Shown here: piece by piece, positions 47,601 to 60,593 of the stretch
Layout of the letters: every line of letters begins with the position of its first letter
Position numbering within the stretch: position 1 is the first letter of the stretch
Notes under the pieces: generated by a model
What the model saw: only the letters and a program-made list of their open reading frames with translations
What the model was told of the DNA's origin: nothing
Database searches by the model: none
Position numbers and translations under genes: made by a program
NCBI GenBank assembly: GCA_002224055.1
Contig: AZLU01000029.1
Span: 221,960 to 285,959 of the forward strand
DNA length: 64,000 bases
Reading direction: 5' to 3'
Source: Pezizomycotina sp. ARF18
Lineage: Eukaryota; Ascomycota

Positions 47601-48313
47601 GTTCTACAGGTTCGACAGTGAATGACAAAAGATAAACACAAGAGGTACTTAAAGCGTGAATACGTCATCTACTGTCATTTTCAAGTATGGAAGTTAATCG
47701 TAGCTCTTCCATTGAACAGTAGCCACTTAAGTTCATATATGACCAATTCACCTGTAGAGGCCAGAGGACGATATAGATATTTAACATCTTTTCCATTATT
47801 AATCGGTTTCTATACATAAAACAGATTGCGAGCAAGTCACAAAGCTGCAGCGAGTGGCCATACACCACAAAGAGCCTGCGAAATTGCAGGGGATCATAAT
47901 GTTCTCCCATGATTTCACCTTTGGCGTGCGTGAATTGGCAGCTTCGTGCTCATATTGGAGAGAGTTGAAAGAAGCGGGGAGTTTTAGTAATCGGTGTAAG
48001 ATATCCCATACCATTATCGTGGATAGAAAGGTTAACGCCGTATAATATGCAAACGTACATAGGATTGGTATAACCCAAAGGAAACTAAGACGTGAATCGT
48101 AGATAAAATACAGTGTCCATCAGGTTTTGCTTCCAAAATGTTTTCCTATAACAAAGATAGTATCCGCCCATGAGAATAATCACAAACGAAACAGCTGAAA
48201 CGTAAACTATAGTCCCTACTTAATAACCCTGCTAGGAACCACGTATGACGAGGCGGACGACGGTAACCGTGCCAGCGGATGGAACTTCTCAAGCTCACTG
48301 TCCGCTTCTATCG
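44692..48313. other. gene-poor stretch, nothing recognised
   Basis: About 3.6 kb. ORFs are all under 82 codons with no features. An A-run of 18 lies at 45512-45530. A sequence like a T-arm (TTAGTTCAAATCCTAA, near 45184) is not part of a foldable tRNA. Confidence 0.5.
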
Positions 48314-49849
48314 TCAACCTCCTAACTTCAGGGCCTTCCTGGTCATCGCGGTACCCGTCATGCGTTCCCCCTCCAGTTCCACCGTTCCCATTTCCGTTAA
48401 GCCGGTGCCCGCACGCTTCGGAGCCGACTCATTACCACTCCCCGACCTCGACCGCGACCACAGGGTCCCGCTGGCTACCCTTCTGGCCAGCTTCCACCTC
48501 CCCAGCACCCGCAGCTGCGGTATACATATCACGAGTATCACAGTCGGCAGCTGGAAGATTTGGAGGATCATTATTACGAAGTTCCAGCCGGGCGTGCTTA
48601 GATATTTATCGCCGCTACCAGAGATGATGGAAACGCCGATGAAAGCACCCCACATGGCGACGTTGAGGAAGCCGATCGCGAACATAGACGCCGCGCCGAG
48701 CTTCTGCAGCGCGTCGAGGTTTTTAAGTTGGAAGATTATAAATATGGGTATTATGAAAACTATTTTGGAGAAGTTGAAACGCAAAGATTAGCTATAAAGT
48801 GTCAAACGGATAATCGAGATGAGAAAATGGGAGCTTCGCGTCTTTCCCATTTTTTTTTTTTTTTTTTGGCCGTAAATGAGACTCGTCCTGTACTAATAAT
48901 CCTTTTTTTCTTGTATTTACCTAAAATATCCGTCAAGGCCAGGTATATAGGGCCTATGTACTGCGTTGGACTCTGACGACAATCCGGCAAAGGCGACCTG
49001 TCGGCTCGTAAATAAAAATACGACTGTTAGAAATTAAAAACCCGATGTGTGTTCGAACTACTACAGTTGAGAGGCTTGTACCAGAACTCGCGAGTGGGCT
49101 TTGGATAGCACATAAAGGCGGAAAACTTGAGCAGCATCGCGATTCCGCCCGCGATCAGGATGACCCAGGAGAAGACAATGAGCCAGAATATTTTCGGGAA
49201 GTGGCGGCGAGGGCAGAAATCGTGGTATATGAGCAGCAACAGGGCTTTGCAGGCGACGATTCCTACGGGCCATGTGAATCTACTGACGAAGACAATCTAA
49301 AGATAATGATAAAGTATACTGATTAACATAGACCTTGTAAGACATATTCAAGACGCCTAGGGACGCTTCAAACGTATCCCGATAACTGACTAACTTAGGA
49401 GATAAAAGGAAAATGAAATCAAGAATTATTTCGCATTCACCGGCAAAGGGATTGATGCATGAAAACGGCAAGGGGGAAAAAAAATCGTGATTAAGTAAAA
49501 CAAGGATAGGCTTACGATGAATTCCTTTCTAAGAAGTGACACTGGCATCTGACTCTTCCGGTACGTGCCGTCATAGTACTGGAAGATGCCCATCTTCCAC
49601 TCAACAGTTGAGACAATGACGTAGGCGAGGTTCGTGAATCCGGCGAGGACTATCAACAACTCCCTCCACCGTCGATGAACGTAGTCACTCAACCTGACGT
49701 AAACCCTTATCCAGACCAACAAGAGGCATATAATAGCGAGGACCCATTGTATTATCTTTGAAGACAGATGCCTTATTTAGTTTCCCAACGTTAAATGCTT
49801 TTTAAATATAAGATTGATCACTTACGACGTGAACGTCAGCGTTCGTCAT
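48314..49849 (-). CDS. seven-helix fungal rhodopsin-like (Pth11-related) membrane protein
   Basis: Integral plasma-membrane protein of the fungal rhodopsin-like/Pth11-related group, thought to act as non-classical receptors. The first exon, MTNADVHV at 49849, is joined through an intron at 49825-49756 (GTAAGT to AAG) to IIQWVLAIICLLLVWIRVYV. Then come RWRELLIVLAGFTNLAYVIV and WKMGIFQYYDGTYRKSQMPV. A second intron (49515-49297) leads to WPVGIVACKALLLLIYHDFC and FWLIVFSWVILIAGGIAMLL, then YPKPTREFWYKPLNC. After one or two further introns come YIGPIYLALTDIL and FSKIVFIIPIFIIFQLKNLD, LGAASMFAIGFLNVAMWGAF, and the last helix QIFQLPTVILVICIPQLRVL. The C-tail is Ser/Arg/Gly-rich and ends KALKLGG. 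LTDI...KIVFIIPIFIIFQL and the PTVILVICIPQLR ending fit the family. No CFEM domain is present. The 219-nt intron may hide a small exon. Confidence 0.75.
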
Positions 49850-52800
49850 GGTCGTGTTAGGCGGGCCACCTCTCGTTATAAGTTAGGTGCGAACATGAAG
49901 CAAACGCTGCAAGACAAGTGAACGGCCCCGATGCTAGAGAAATGTGGGACGGCGGCTTAAGATTGTTCCATATTATACAAACGATAATAGTGGGAGGCGT
50001 TCAGGCAACGAGTATATATATGATATTATACTCTATACAATGCAACGGAAAAACTCAAAGCTTTCTGAAGAAAAGGGGTGGGGGCCGCTTTACTTATTAC
50101 CGTCAAGCTTACGCTCTTGTTTATAATTATAAAAACGATCATGCTATACTTATTATAAGATGGCTTCACCAGTTGTCAGACAAACCAAATTGTCAACGCA
50201 AAAGTGTGACGATCTGGTCGACGATGCACTAGTATTTTCGTGTTTGCCCTGCCTAGCCAGAGAGAGCTTAGTGGCTCGTATTCGGCTATTTTGGGGAACT
50301 TTTCGAGTTCCCGCGGCCCCGCCTCGAGGTGGAAGGATAAGTATCATCAAGAGCTACAGACGGAGATAAATGTTTCCATAACGAACGGAATATCTTTATT
50401 CCTCTTTCAACCTTAAAATTATCCTCACTGTCTTAGGAATCGATTATTTCACTTTTCCATTCTTCGTTCATGATCGCATGCTCTTAAGAAAACTGCAAAT
50501 GATCTTATAGAAATAAAAGGAAATGAGGAAAAGAGTGATCTTACAAACAAAAGAAACGGCGGTGTGCACTGTGTGGAAATTGGGGAGGCGAATTTGGAGA
50601 TTTCCACCCTACGATCGGCTGGTCGCTTTCGAAACCCGTATAACCGACTGGGTCTCGTACCACATTGGGGCGATCGTCTCGCTTCTTCTTCCACTAGCTT
50701 TTACCCCCCCTATGCACTAAAGATAAGCCGAAGGTGCGTTCTCGATCCGCGACCCAGTCGCCCAGTGTATACACTATACGTGAGGTGCGCGCGCCGCAGC
50801 CTGTCGGGTTCCGTCTAGGAAGCCGCTCCAGGGAGTTAGTTTCCATCCGTGAGGGTCTTATTCAACATAACACTCTGCAAAACGGTGAGATCTCGTCGGA
50901 TCAGCGACAAAATCTTCATACTTAGTCAAAAAGCGGCGAAGATCGTAGGCATTATTTACTAGGGAAACACGCTCACTAAGAGGACAGGCATTTTCGCGTG
51001 CTAGGTGGCATTATCAACGAAATTTGATATTATAAACAATTATTTGTTAATGTAATTTATTATATTTATTATTTTATTAATTTTGAATAGAGATTTAAAA
51101 TAAATATAGACTATAGCACCTTCGCGAGACTGACAATATTACAACCGGCAACCATTTCTTTCCCTCTAAAATTAAATCGATAATTATTCAGTTTTCTATA
51201 ATAAAGAGCGTTTTAGTAGGTAGCTTGCTCACGTTCAAGATACAACTTACTCCGATAATATAATAACTAGTTAAGATTATCGTCTACCGAAGATCCCGCT
51301 CATTATCGCTACACCTTGTAGATAAAATTACGAGTCCGGAGAGGACGACCGAATACGGGAGGAGGAAAAGTGACAAACCATATTATACCGGTTTAGCATA
51401 TCAATATTCAGGTTATCCTGCTTCCCTCATACATTTCATGACAAGGATTTTGAGCTTAAAGTCTTTTCGGTCACCAAAGGAACGTCGGCATCGTATACAG
51501 ACCGCTATTGATCAACTTAGAAGCCCCAAGCTGAGGCCAAACACTGTTTATTTCCTATTCTCTGCGCTCTAGACGTTTCTTAGTCACAAAGAGGAAACGA
51601 TATTGAGACCTAGTTAAGGCCACCATTCCCCTCGTACGATAAGCTTAAAGAACCCAGCGTGCGTAACATTCTCCAGAAAACGCTGGACTGCCCGATATCA
51701 ATTGCCCACTATTGTTCAATGAAGCGCAGGTTAAATTACTGGTTTCATTTCCTCGCACCAGAAAGACAAAAACCGTATATCAAAAGCGACAAAGATGCTT
51801 CCAGACTGCTCTGCAGTCCTCTTGAAAGAAAACCCGTCGACCATAACTAGCAGACGAATGACGGGAGAACGGGTACAGTGAATACGAAGAGACCCAAAGT
51901 TCAATCATATTCAAATTACGACGCGGCAAGCCTCGGCGTCATAGCGATCGAAATTTGGCGCGCATTTGTAGTGTCTCTGGCTGAATCACACCTCAAGTCA
52001 TAGAGAGTGTATTACGTCGAAGAAAAGCTCCGCGATATTACTTGATCTATGACGGCCTGAATGACGGCCTGAGTATGAGAAGAAAAGGAAGATATTCAAC
52101 GATCTAAAACTTGCGCTTCCCGTATAACAATACCAGTGATAAAGACGCCATGTCGAGGCGAACCGTACGCGAGGACCGTTAGTCCTTTCGCATATTAGTA
52201 TCGTGACGGCGGCCTGAGAAACTGTATTGCGGCAATCCATTTCCAAGGATAAAACGTAGCATCGATATTGGTATTATTAATGTAGAAAAGCAATGGATTA
52301 GATGTAATGTATCGACGGGCACATATCCCGGGCATGTTTAAGTCACATTCAAGTGCCTCGTCGTCATTGTAATGAGGTTCGTCTAGGCGTACTTAGGGAT
52401 ATTCTTCACGAAATCGAGATTACTAGCAGTTATATGAACACTATTTACTTCCAGGACGTGACGCGTGGTGCTACTTTATTCATTCCTTTATTTTTAAATG
52501 ACTGCAGAGCGATAAAGGACGCTCCGATCGAGCAGCCACCGGCGTTGGATCACGTTGCTATTACGGTTAACACCTAATCCGTTGTCGGTCGTATTCCAGC
52601 GTAACGAATGTGACCGCGTGCCCGATAACAGATGGTAGTAAAAATGAGATGAAATAGAGACAAGATAATCGAAGATGAAGAAGAGAAAGGGCAGCGATCC
52701 TCCACCACCGCGAACATATTACTGTTTCATGAAAAGTCGTCCCTACGCAGCAATCATACAAAAGAACCTAGGCGCGTGTTACTAGGGCGTAAAGTCTTAA

Positions 52801-53837
52801 GACTATGCATAAAAACAAAACTGACAGAAAGAGGGAGAAAACGTGTAAACTATCTAGATTGACGATACAAAAGCATGATTCTGGCAAAAAAATTCGACGT
52901 TGTAGCTATCTCGATTCATGGGCTGAACACCACCGCATAACCGTGCTACTCAAAGATGACGGCCAGGTAAAAAGAGCGTCGCTAGCAAACGCAAATGCAC
53001 CAAACATATTTAGTAGAGTGTTTCGAACCTCGGATAGAATTATCTAGAAAGCTACACTGTCTCTAGAACGCCAAATGCCGATAAAAATTCGAAATCAACG
53101 GAAGTCCACTATTTATCGCTCCAATACAGACTCCAAGGTTACCGAACCCAACGCGTGATATTCTGGCTATCAGATAAACAACCGTCCTAAGAGAAAGCCT
53201 GTCCTCAAACGCAATATAATTGACACTTGCATTAAAAACATGTCTACATTTACTACGACGATATATTTCGTAGCAATATCTAACTTCCAACTTCCTACCG
53301 GGGCCCCATAATTTAACACTGTGGGTTTTTGGACAGGCGATAGAGATCCTATTATTTTTGAGAAAGCTCACGTGCGATGTCATCTAATCCTTTAACGCGC
53401 CAGAAAATACTGTAGTCGACATACTCAAGGTATAAATGCCGCCCTGTTTGGTTCATAATGAGTGCAAAATCAGACCTACTCTCACCCTAGCGATAAATCG
53501 CACCGTACGCAGAGCCACGTCATATAGAACTAACTAGGCTTACGTCCGAATATACTATCGCAGTCTACTTCCCACAATGCGATATTCGAAATAAAAATGA
53601 AATCCAACACCTGGAGCTCAGATATTCCCCCCGTCGATAGCTAACCGTAAAGGGGTATAGGGAAGAAAGTAGGATGTCTGGGTTGGGAGCATAATGAATT
53701 GAACAGATTTCCAAAAACGACACATATAGACTCACAGCTTATACGTTCCCACTATTTGGCGACAAAATAGTACGTGAATGTAATGCATGCGTCATTCTCC
53801 CGTCAAGTCCAGTTGTGATCATAGAAACCCCCACCCA
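49850..53837. other. gene-poor stretch, nothing recognised
   Basis: About 4 kb. ORFs such as 49918-50232, 50564-50818, 52353-52577 and 53063-53383 have no recognisable domain. AT-rich patch at 51020-51110. The 52353-52577 frame ends PPALDHVAITVNT and could be a fragment of an older gene. Confidence 0.5.
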
Positions 53838-54023
53838 TCACGAAGAGAACACCCCGCCCGATAGTATTTCTCTTACTCGTTGTGTAGCCGCAAGGACGAT
53901 ACTCAACGGCGACTCTCCGGGTCGGGCTGCTGCCATATCAAGAGAAAAACGAAGAAGTACTTCACAGTGACCAAATGCCAGGACATAAGCAGCGAGACCA
54001 TTCACAAACCATAAAGCCAACAT
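53838..54023 (-). pseudogene. possible ankyrin-repeat remnant
   Basis: The minus-strand frame reads NGLAAYVLAFGHCEVLLRFS followed by GESPLSIVLAATQRVREILS. These two pieces resemble two consecutive ankyrin repeats (G-TALH-AA--GH-E-V-LLL; G-SPL--AL-----REI---L--G). It is only 61 codons long, without flanking repeats, so it would be a fragment. Chance similarity cannot be excluded. Confidence 0.3.
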
Positions 54024-54759
54024 TGTTATCGTCAGATATTAAAGAGCGAAAAATTGGCAATAAACATAGTTTAATTCCCGGCGGAAATGCCTACCGTATT
54101 AGAGGAAGTGCACAGCAAACTAAAGACACCCTAAGAGAATTATAAGGACTGCAACGTAAGGGCGAAAGTCGCGCTAAGCCATAGCTATCAGATAGGCGAG
54201 ACACTTGCGATATTCTCTTTATTGCAACTCCAAGGCCCGAGACCTCCCGAGGCTTCTGCGAAGTCTCTCTTACTTTTGACTACTCCGAAGTCAAGGCATC
54301 CTTCACGAATAATCTCATGGCTTATAGATCGCTTCCTACTCCCTATATAAAAACATCACGTTATCCTTCGCGAGTGATCCAGGCATTAATCCATAGCAAT
54401 TCCACTATCCCTAGAGAAGCCTGCTCTGCACATAGAACTACAAAGCAAATACTCCTTCGAAATGCTGAGGCAGACGGCGCGCACTTCACAAAAGGATCTA
54501 ACAGACTCCGCAGAACAACCGATAACCCCACCAGAAGCATCTTACAACGATCAACGGCACTGTGCGTATTACTAGCAGCGTGAAAACACCTCGAGATAAA
54601 AATCCTGTGTCAACTTACACCGAGCATACTATTTACGGTACTATGAAGCCACAACGACAGACACCTCATAGTACAAAGTCGCTACCCCCCCCGCGTTTCA
54701 TACACAAAACATATCTAGAACGAAGACAATCAGATGTAGGAACATAAGCCACCGTTTCA

Positions 54760-57400
54760 AAATAAGTAAGAAGGAAGAGAGAAATAAATATTTAACGATA
54801 CCGACTGCAAACAGCGCATACTAATCAAAATCGTATCAAATACTGTCGGGATGATAAACCCGGTAAACGAACAAGGTACCGAGTAGGAAGCGGAATAATA
54901 TGAAGACAATAGACACAGGAAATTTTGATAACGAAAGGTGGCGCCGCTATAAACGCTAAAGGCGAGCAGCGCAAACGAATGGAACATTCAAGCCACATAA
55001 TAACGCCAATTCAAACGATCAAAGCTTCCGCCTTAGAGCATAAACACATCTAAAAAGTACGCAGGAAGAGAGAGATATTCATCAACTACGAACAAATGGC
55101 TCATACTAATCTAAAACGCATCTCTCGCGCATAATTTCGGAAAGATAAAACCCTTTCCATGAACAAGGAAAGGAAATAGGCTAAGGGGATGACGCAGAGA
55201 AGATATCAGACACAGACAGAGAGAATTAAAAAGGCGAGGTTGAGATAAACATTTAAAGACGAGGTAGTTTCAAACGAACCAATCTTCTACGCCATACACG
55301 AAACAAAATCCACACCGTTTCGGGAGCTATATAGAGAGAAATAAGATTTAGCTAAAGTCAACCTCTGATAGTAAACCGAAAAATTACCGGTGGCGTACGT
55401 TTGGAGAGACATAAAACCGAAGCTACAAACGAAGAAGTGAATAAACCGAGAGGAGGAAAAGGATATGACACACGGACAAGATCAGAACCAATAGGCGCTT
55501 TACCAGAAAACCCCAAGACGGTGCCAGTTCAAAACAAATCGACATTCCAAACCATACAAGAACAGATGTATACCTTTAAAACGTCAGCTGAACATATAAA
55601 CACCAGATACGAAAAAGAGAAATCATGTTTGACAAACAGCGGGGGAGCACTCTCTTCCATATACAACTGAAGCCAATTGGACCGCATGATATCTGGATAT
55701 TAAAAAGATCTGCACGCCAACAAAAAAAAAGGTGATAGATAGAGCGAGAGGAGGAGAGGATACTAGATATGTACAGAATGGGAAATGTACGTCGACGTAT
55801 AAATATCTATGACGAGGCACCTTCGAAATCAACTTCGGGAATCTAGTCATATAAAAAAAAAAAAATAAAAAAAAATAAAAAAAAAAAAAAACGAACTATA
55901 TTCCGTTAGAACCCCAAATCGACGCATAAAGCACCGTCTCAGGCAGTATGAAGAGAAGGAGAAAAGATTTATAATTGCGTCAAAGACGAGGGGACTCTCA
56001 CTAATTAAACAAAATACCATTCACACAAAAGCCGACGTCACAAATAAAACAGGAGCGAGAAGTAGAGGATATGAGAGGCTCTTGCATCGGAGGAAGTATG
56101 CGCAAGCGCTAAAGACGACGCAGTGTGAGCAGAACACAATGTACCGTACAAGACATACAAAAACAAATTTATCCCCATCGAACCTCGGCCTGACGTATAA
56201 ACACCAGTTAATGCAGATAGAACCCATATTTACCACGGCAAGGAAGACTACCTTCCGTTCTATAATAACTGAACAAAATTAACTCCGGCGAACATTACGG
56301 AGTCGATAACCCGTGATCAAGGACAAGGAAAGGGAATAGAGTGAGAAGAGGAATGGGAATTGGATACGAGACATGTACAGAAATCGGAAATAGAAGACGA
56401 CATGCTCATAAACACCTGACACGATTCACCGCGAAACAAATCCCCAATGTTTAATCCATAACGCAAAACAAGTTGTTTCGGTCGAGACACGATGTGGAAA
56501 CGTAAACGTACGTTCAAAGACGTAGACCAAAAAAGCTCATATTTAGCCAGATACAATCAAGACGAAAAACCGCGCAAAACATAACTGCGAAGTAGTCAAA
56601 GACTATCTTGAACGCATGAAACAGGACGGCGGCATAAAGTCGACGCGCACAAACAAAGATTAGGGATATAGAGCGACAGGAGATATGAGAGGGCAAGGGG
56701 TAGTAAGGAGCATACGAGCCATCGGCAGCTTTAGAAACCATAAAGGCACCGGCAAAATATAAAAACATCGAAGACCGACTTGAACCGCTTCTATAGAATT
56801 TACGAAAGGTTCCAACCGTTGAAGGGATGTCATAATTCATATCAAAATATAATGCCCCAAACCAGGGAGGGAAGGAACGCTCACAGCTATTGACAAGAAA
56901 TACTCGTGAGAGACGAAGTGCAAACATAACATTCACTGATACAACAATCAAATATACCGTCGAAAACATCGGTTGGGAAGATAAACACAATCTCATCAAG
57001 TATGAAAAGCAGGCGCGATGGGATATTTAACAGCGAGAAAGGCTGTCCGTGATAATTAATTCACAAAATCAACTGTACCGCCGACTCCATAAGTACCTCT
57101 CTCAAGCAGGACTTTATAAGTCGAGAAAGATGAGGAAGAGGATATGAGGCGTTCGCAGCCGGCGAGTTCTGAAATGAGATTGACATCAAGCTATAACCAG
57201 CTAAGACGAGAGGATGCCCAAATAAACACCACTCAATACAACTGATATATTAACATCTCTCAAACTTCAGATTTCAATCCCCTCATGTGCACGGAAAAAA
57301 GGCTAGTATCATAAGCATTTAGAGGAAAGGCGAGTGCAAAGACGATACTCGAGTGTAAAGCAGCTGGCGACACGAGTATACCTAGTCGATGTATGATAAA
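54760..57400. repeat. degenerate tandem array, about 300-bp period, T-poor plus strand
   Basis: A GAGGATATGAGA-like word recurs at about 54896, 55201, 55461, 55758, 56067, 56362, 56681 and 57140, with spacings of 305, 260, 297, 309, 295, 319 and 459. A second word, ATAAACACC, recurs at 55597, 56197, 56408 and 57222, with a near match at 55040. A third, GAACAAGGAAAGG-like, appears near 54868, 55157 and 56316. The plus strand is strongly A/G/C with few T. Units are heavily diverged, so this is an old satellite or minisatellite-like array. Antisense ORFs inside are by-products. Confidence 0.5.
55853..55891. repeat. A-rich run with AAAAT interruptions
   Basis: Thirty-nine bases of A interrupted by two T, inside the degenerate array. 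Confidence 0.85.
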
Positions 57401-57525
57401 ACAAATTAAAAAGCATCTGAGGTCTCTGTCTCTCCTACATAAAGAAGAGGCTTCAGACGTCTAGAGCCGCTGACCATATCAAAGATGTGCTCAAGTAATG
57501 TCAAATTTCCTTTTTTTTTAAAACC

Positions 57526-57561
<36 letters not shown>

Positions 57562-57945
57562 TGATATAACAAAATTCTGCAGGTCCGTGTTACGTACAAG
57601 TGGTTCATTTTTTTTGCAAATACAACAAAGTAAAAAACTGGAAATACATGACCGGGATATAGAACACAGGATAGAAACTAGAGTAAATATAATAAGGTAG
57701 TTTTGTTGTCGTGATAACGTAATATAACAAGCTTCTTCTCTCAACATTTTCCTTCGTAGTAATTTTGACTTTCAATCGTGCCGCCATAAAATTGTCTCTT
57801 CTTTTTTTCGTGATAACTTGTTCCAGTCTCTTTGATATATCACCCCAGCCCTCCTTCGTAGCCAATGTCACGTTGATATCCGTAGTAAAACAAATAAAAA
57901 GAGAAAAATTTTCCCTCAAAATAATTCACCCTTCGTTGTTGACGT
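57401..57945. other. 3' flank of Abp1
   Basis: T/A-rich, with AAAAG repeats at 57525-57560. No gene seen. Confidence 0.5.
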
Positions 57946-60593
57946 TTACTGCTGCAGCTCGACGTAATTCGCCGGGAACAGACCCTCCTTACCGCCGTAG
58001 TGTCCGAACCACCAATCGTCGTCGGGGAATTGCTACAAAAGAAAAACATCTGTTAGTTACCTCATCTTTCTCTCCCACTTTGTTCAAACCCCCGCAAATC
58101 TCGACATAGGAATATAGGGGAGAGTATGTACTTACGACACCAGTAATAGTCGCCCCTCAGGAAAGCTAAGCTCGTTATCCGCCGCCTCATACTCGTACGC
58201 CGCGACCGCCGTCGCTCCTCCTCCTCCGCCGCAGCCGTGGGTTCCTCGTGGTGTGCGTGCTGCGGCTCCGTTCCGGCTCCGGCTCATGCTGCATCGCAGC
58301 TGGTGCTTCGCCCCGCCTTCAACGAGTTCAACGTAGTTACTCGGGAACAATCCCGTTTCTCCAGCCTCGTTGGTACCGCTCCACCAGTCGTCGACCTGGT
58401 CGATGTGGCTGACGGTCTGCCCCTCGACGAGGTCGATCTCGTTGTCTTCGGCCTTTTCGTAGTCGTACAGGATACGCGCGGTGAGGCCGCCGTGGCCACC
58501 GTGGCCACCTGCTGCGGCCGGAGCGGTGGAGGGATGGTGAGCGCGCGCGTGTTGGAAGCGGTACGGCGCATGCTCGGGTTCCGGTTCCGGAGATGGTTCG
58601 CGGGGTGCTTGTCGCGCGCAACCGGCATGGCGATGCGCACGGGACTCGACGGCGGCGACGGCGATGTTGGCGCTGCTGCTCGTAGTGTTTTTCTTGTTCT
58701 TCCTCGTGGTACGCTCCGGGCTTGCTCGACGTGTCCAGCGCGGGCGCGGGCGGTGGGGAAGGTTGCCTCGGTGCCGGCGGCGGTGCTTGTCCCATAGACG
58801 ATACGGGCATCCCCTTAAACCTATCGCGTAAAGCGGAGACTCCCGGTCCTTCCTCCGTCGCCGTCGCCGGTTCCTGCCTTTGCTGCGATACGGGTGATGG
58901 CGGCGCGGCTTCGGAAACGCTGCCCCTCTCGCGGTTCTTCTTCTCCTGCCAGATCTGCGCGGGCGTCTTGCCGCCTTCCGACGCGAAGTCCTTGCTCGCG
59001 GTTCCAACTGGTGCGGTAGACGGCGTCGGTCCGAAGTTTCCAGGCGTCGGCGGTTTCGTCCCCGTGAACGTGCTAGGGGTACCGAACGCCTTTGCCGGCT
59101 TTGGTTTCGGAAGGCTAGTCAACCTCGCCGCCTCCGCAGGCTTGTTAAACGCCGCGCTCCTATCCGCCAACGATCTCGGTTTCTCCTCCTCCTCCTCTTC
59201 ACCACGATGAGCAGCGCTCGGGGTAGGCCTGCTCGCCGGCTCCTTCTGCTGCGCCTGAGCCCTAATAGCAGCGATATCAACTTTACCCACGGGTTCGTAA
59301 GCGCCCTTAACAACCTCCGGTTTATGGTCGAACCTCTTGTCACCCGCGCGCGTAAAGCCGCGATGTCGACTTTACCCACGGGCTCGTACGCCCCCCTAAC
59401 CGGTTCCGGCCTTTCGAACCCGCCGCCGGACGTCGTGTCCGATTTTCCGGCCATGAGCTCCTTCATGTTAACTTCGTCGGTTTGTACGCCGAACCGACGG
59501 TCTCCAGCTTATTGCGCGAGAGCTGCGGCGCGTCCTCCCCCCAGCCATCCTGGTCGACGTTGCCCACAGGTTGCGCCCCCTGCGTGCGGCCGCGCGCGCC
59601 GTATCCGGTCGCCGGGTTGTGCGTTCCAGAAGTCCTAGTCGGGGTGTAAGCTTGTCCGGGCTTCCAGGCGGGTTTAGCTCCGACGGCTGGTGCGGCGGGC
59701 TTGGGAGGTGCGGTTTTGGTCTTCGAGAGGGTGCTGACGACGTTGGCGGAGGCGTACTTCGAACCCGACGCGTTGGCGACCTTCTCGGCGATGGCGGCGG
59801 CGTCGAGATCGTCCGTCGAGCGGGCGTTGATTTGGACGTGGTAGCTCTGTAAAAGATATCGGTGTAAGCTAGCGTAAAAATGACGAAAGAGGAAGTTGTA
59901 CTCGAGCTCTCCCATATTGGTGCAAGAGCTCCAAACATATACTATAGCTCTAGCTAGCATCACATTATCGAGAGTAAGATAATAGAAAGACTCACGTTAT
60001 TCCCCGAGAACAAATTCTTCTGGACGTGCGCTAAGTGGCTCGGGTAGTTTCCCTTGACGTATTCCGGAACTCCTTCACCACACTATCCCCGTTTGAGAAA
60101 ACCCGTCAGCCAAAAAAAAAAAAAAAAAAAACACATACAAGACAGGGAGCTATAGGGGGCCGAAAGGAACAAGCTGGAAGTAAAAGAGTAGAGCTATACC
60201 CAGGCAACGAAAACATTCTTCCCTAACTGTGTGTTGACGTCCTTGACCTTGACCATGGCGAACTGCACCCGCCCGTCGTTGAACTCCTCGAACAGCTCGC
60301 TCATTTCTCCTTCTATTTGCCCACCCCACCCCAAGACTGTCAGTTTCCGCCTTCACGTAGCTAATCCCTGCAAGGATAGGGATAAACTCCTCACCTCCAG
60401 TAGCTTGAACTTTCAGTACGCTGGGCTTGTTCCCGCCGACGCTGGCGCCGAATGTGTTCCGTAGCGGGTTGTGGACGGTCAGGACGACCCACGATGCTGC
60501 CGTGGGCGAACCACCCGGCGGGGAGTTGTCGACGACCGTCTTGATCGCCTTTGAGATAGCATGGCCTTCTTGCGAAAGGTCTAAAGCGCTCAT
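57946..60593 (-). CDS. ABP1: actin-binding protein 1 (ADF-H plus tandem C-terminal SH3)
   Basis: Abp1/drebrin-like proteins bind F-actin at cortical endocytic patches and recruit partners through SH3 domains. MSALDLSQEGHAISKAIKTV at 60593 starts the ADF-homology domain, which runs through LKVQATGEGEMSELFEEFND (over an intron at 60394-60313) and VKVKDVNTQLGKNVFVAW. Further introns at 60199-60083 and 59995-59847 join CGEGVPEYVKGNYPSHLAHV and SYHVQINARSTDDLDAAAIA. The middle has GAYEPVGKVDIAA repeats (about 59390 and 59300), an acidic EEEEE patch, KTPAQIWQEKKNRERG and Pro-rich segments. The first SH3 (ARILYDYEKAEDNEIDLVEG, DWWSGTNEAGETGLFPSNYV) and the second (VAAYEYEAADNELSFPEG) are followed by an intron at 58135-58033 and DWWFGHYGGKEGLFPANYVE. 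Frame changes near 59480, 59335, 58655 and 58157 are single-base; the first and last are losses from G runs. Confidence 0.95.

Noticed and set aside
54760-57400. CRISPR array
   Set aside because: Units are long, diverged and lack exact repeats with unique spacers; the host is eukaryotic.
58237-59210. Long plus-strand ORFs (186 and 162 codons)
   Set aside because: They are antisense to the GC-rich Pro/Ala region of Abp1, whose domains, introns and codon sense are clear on the minus strand.
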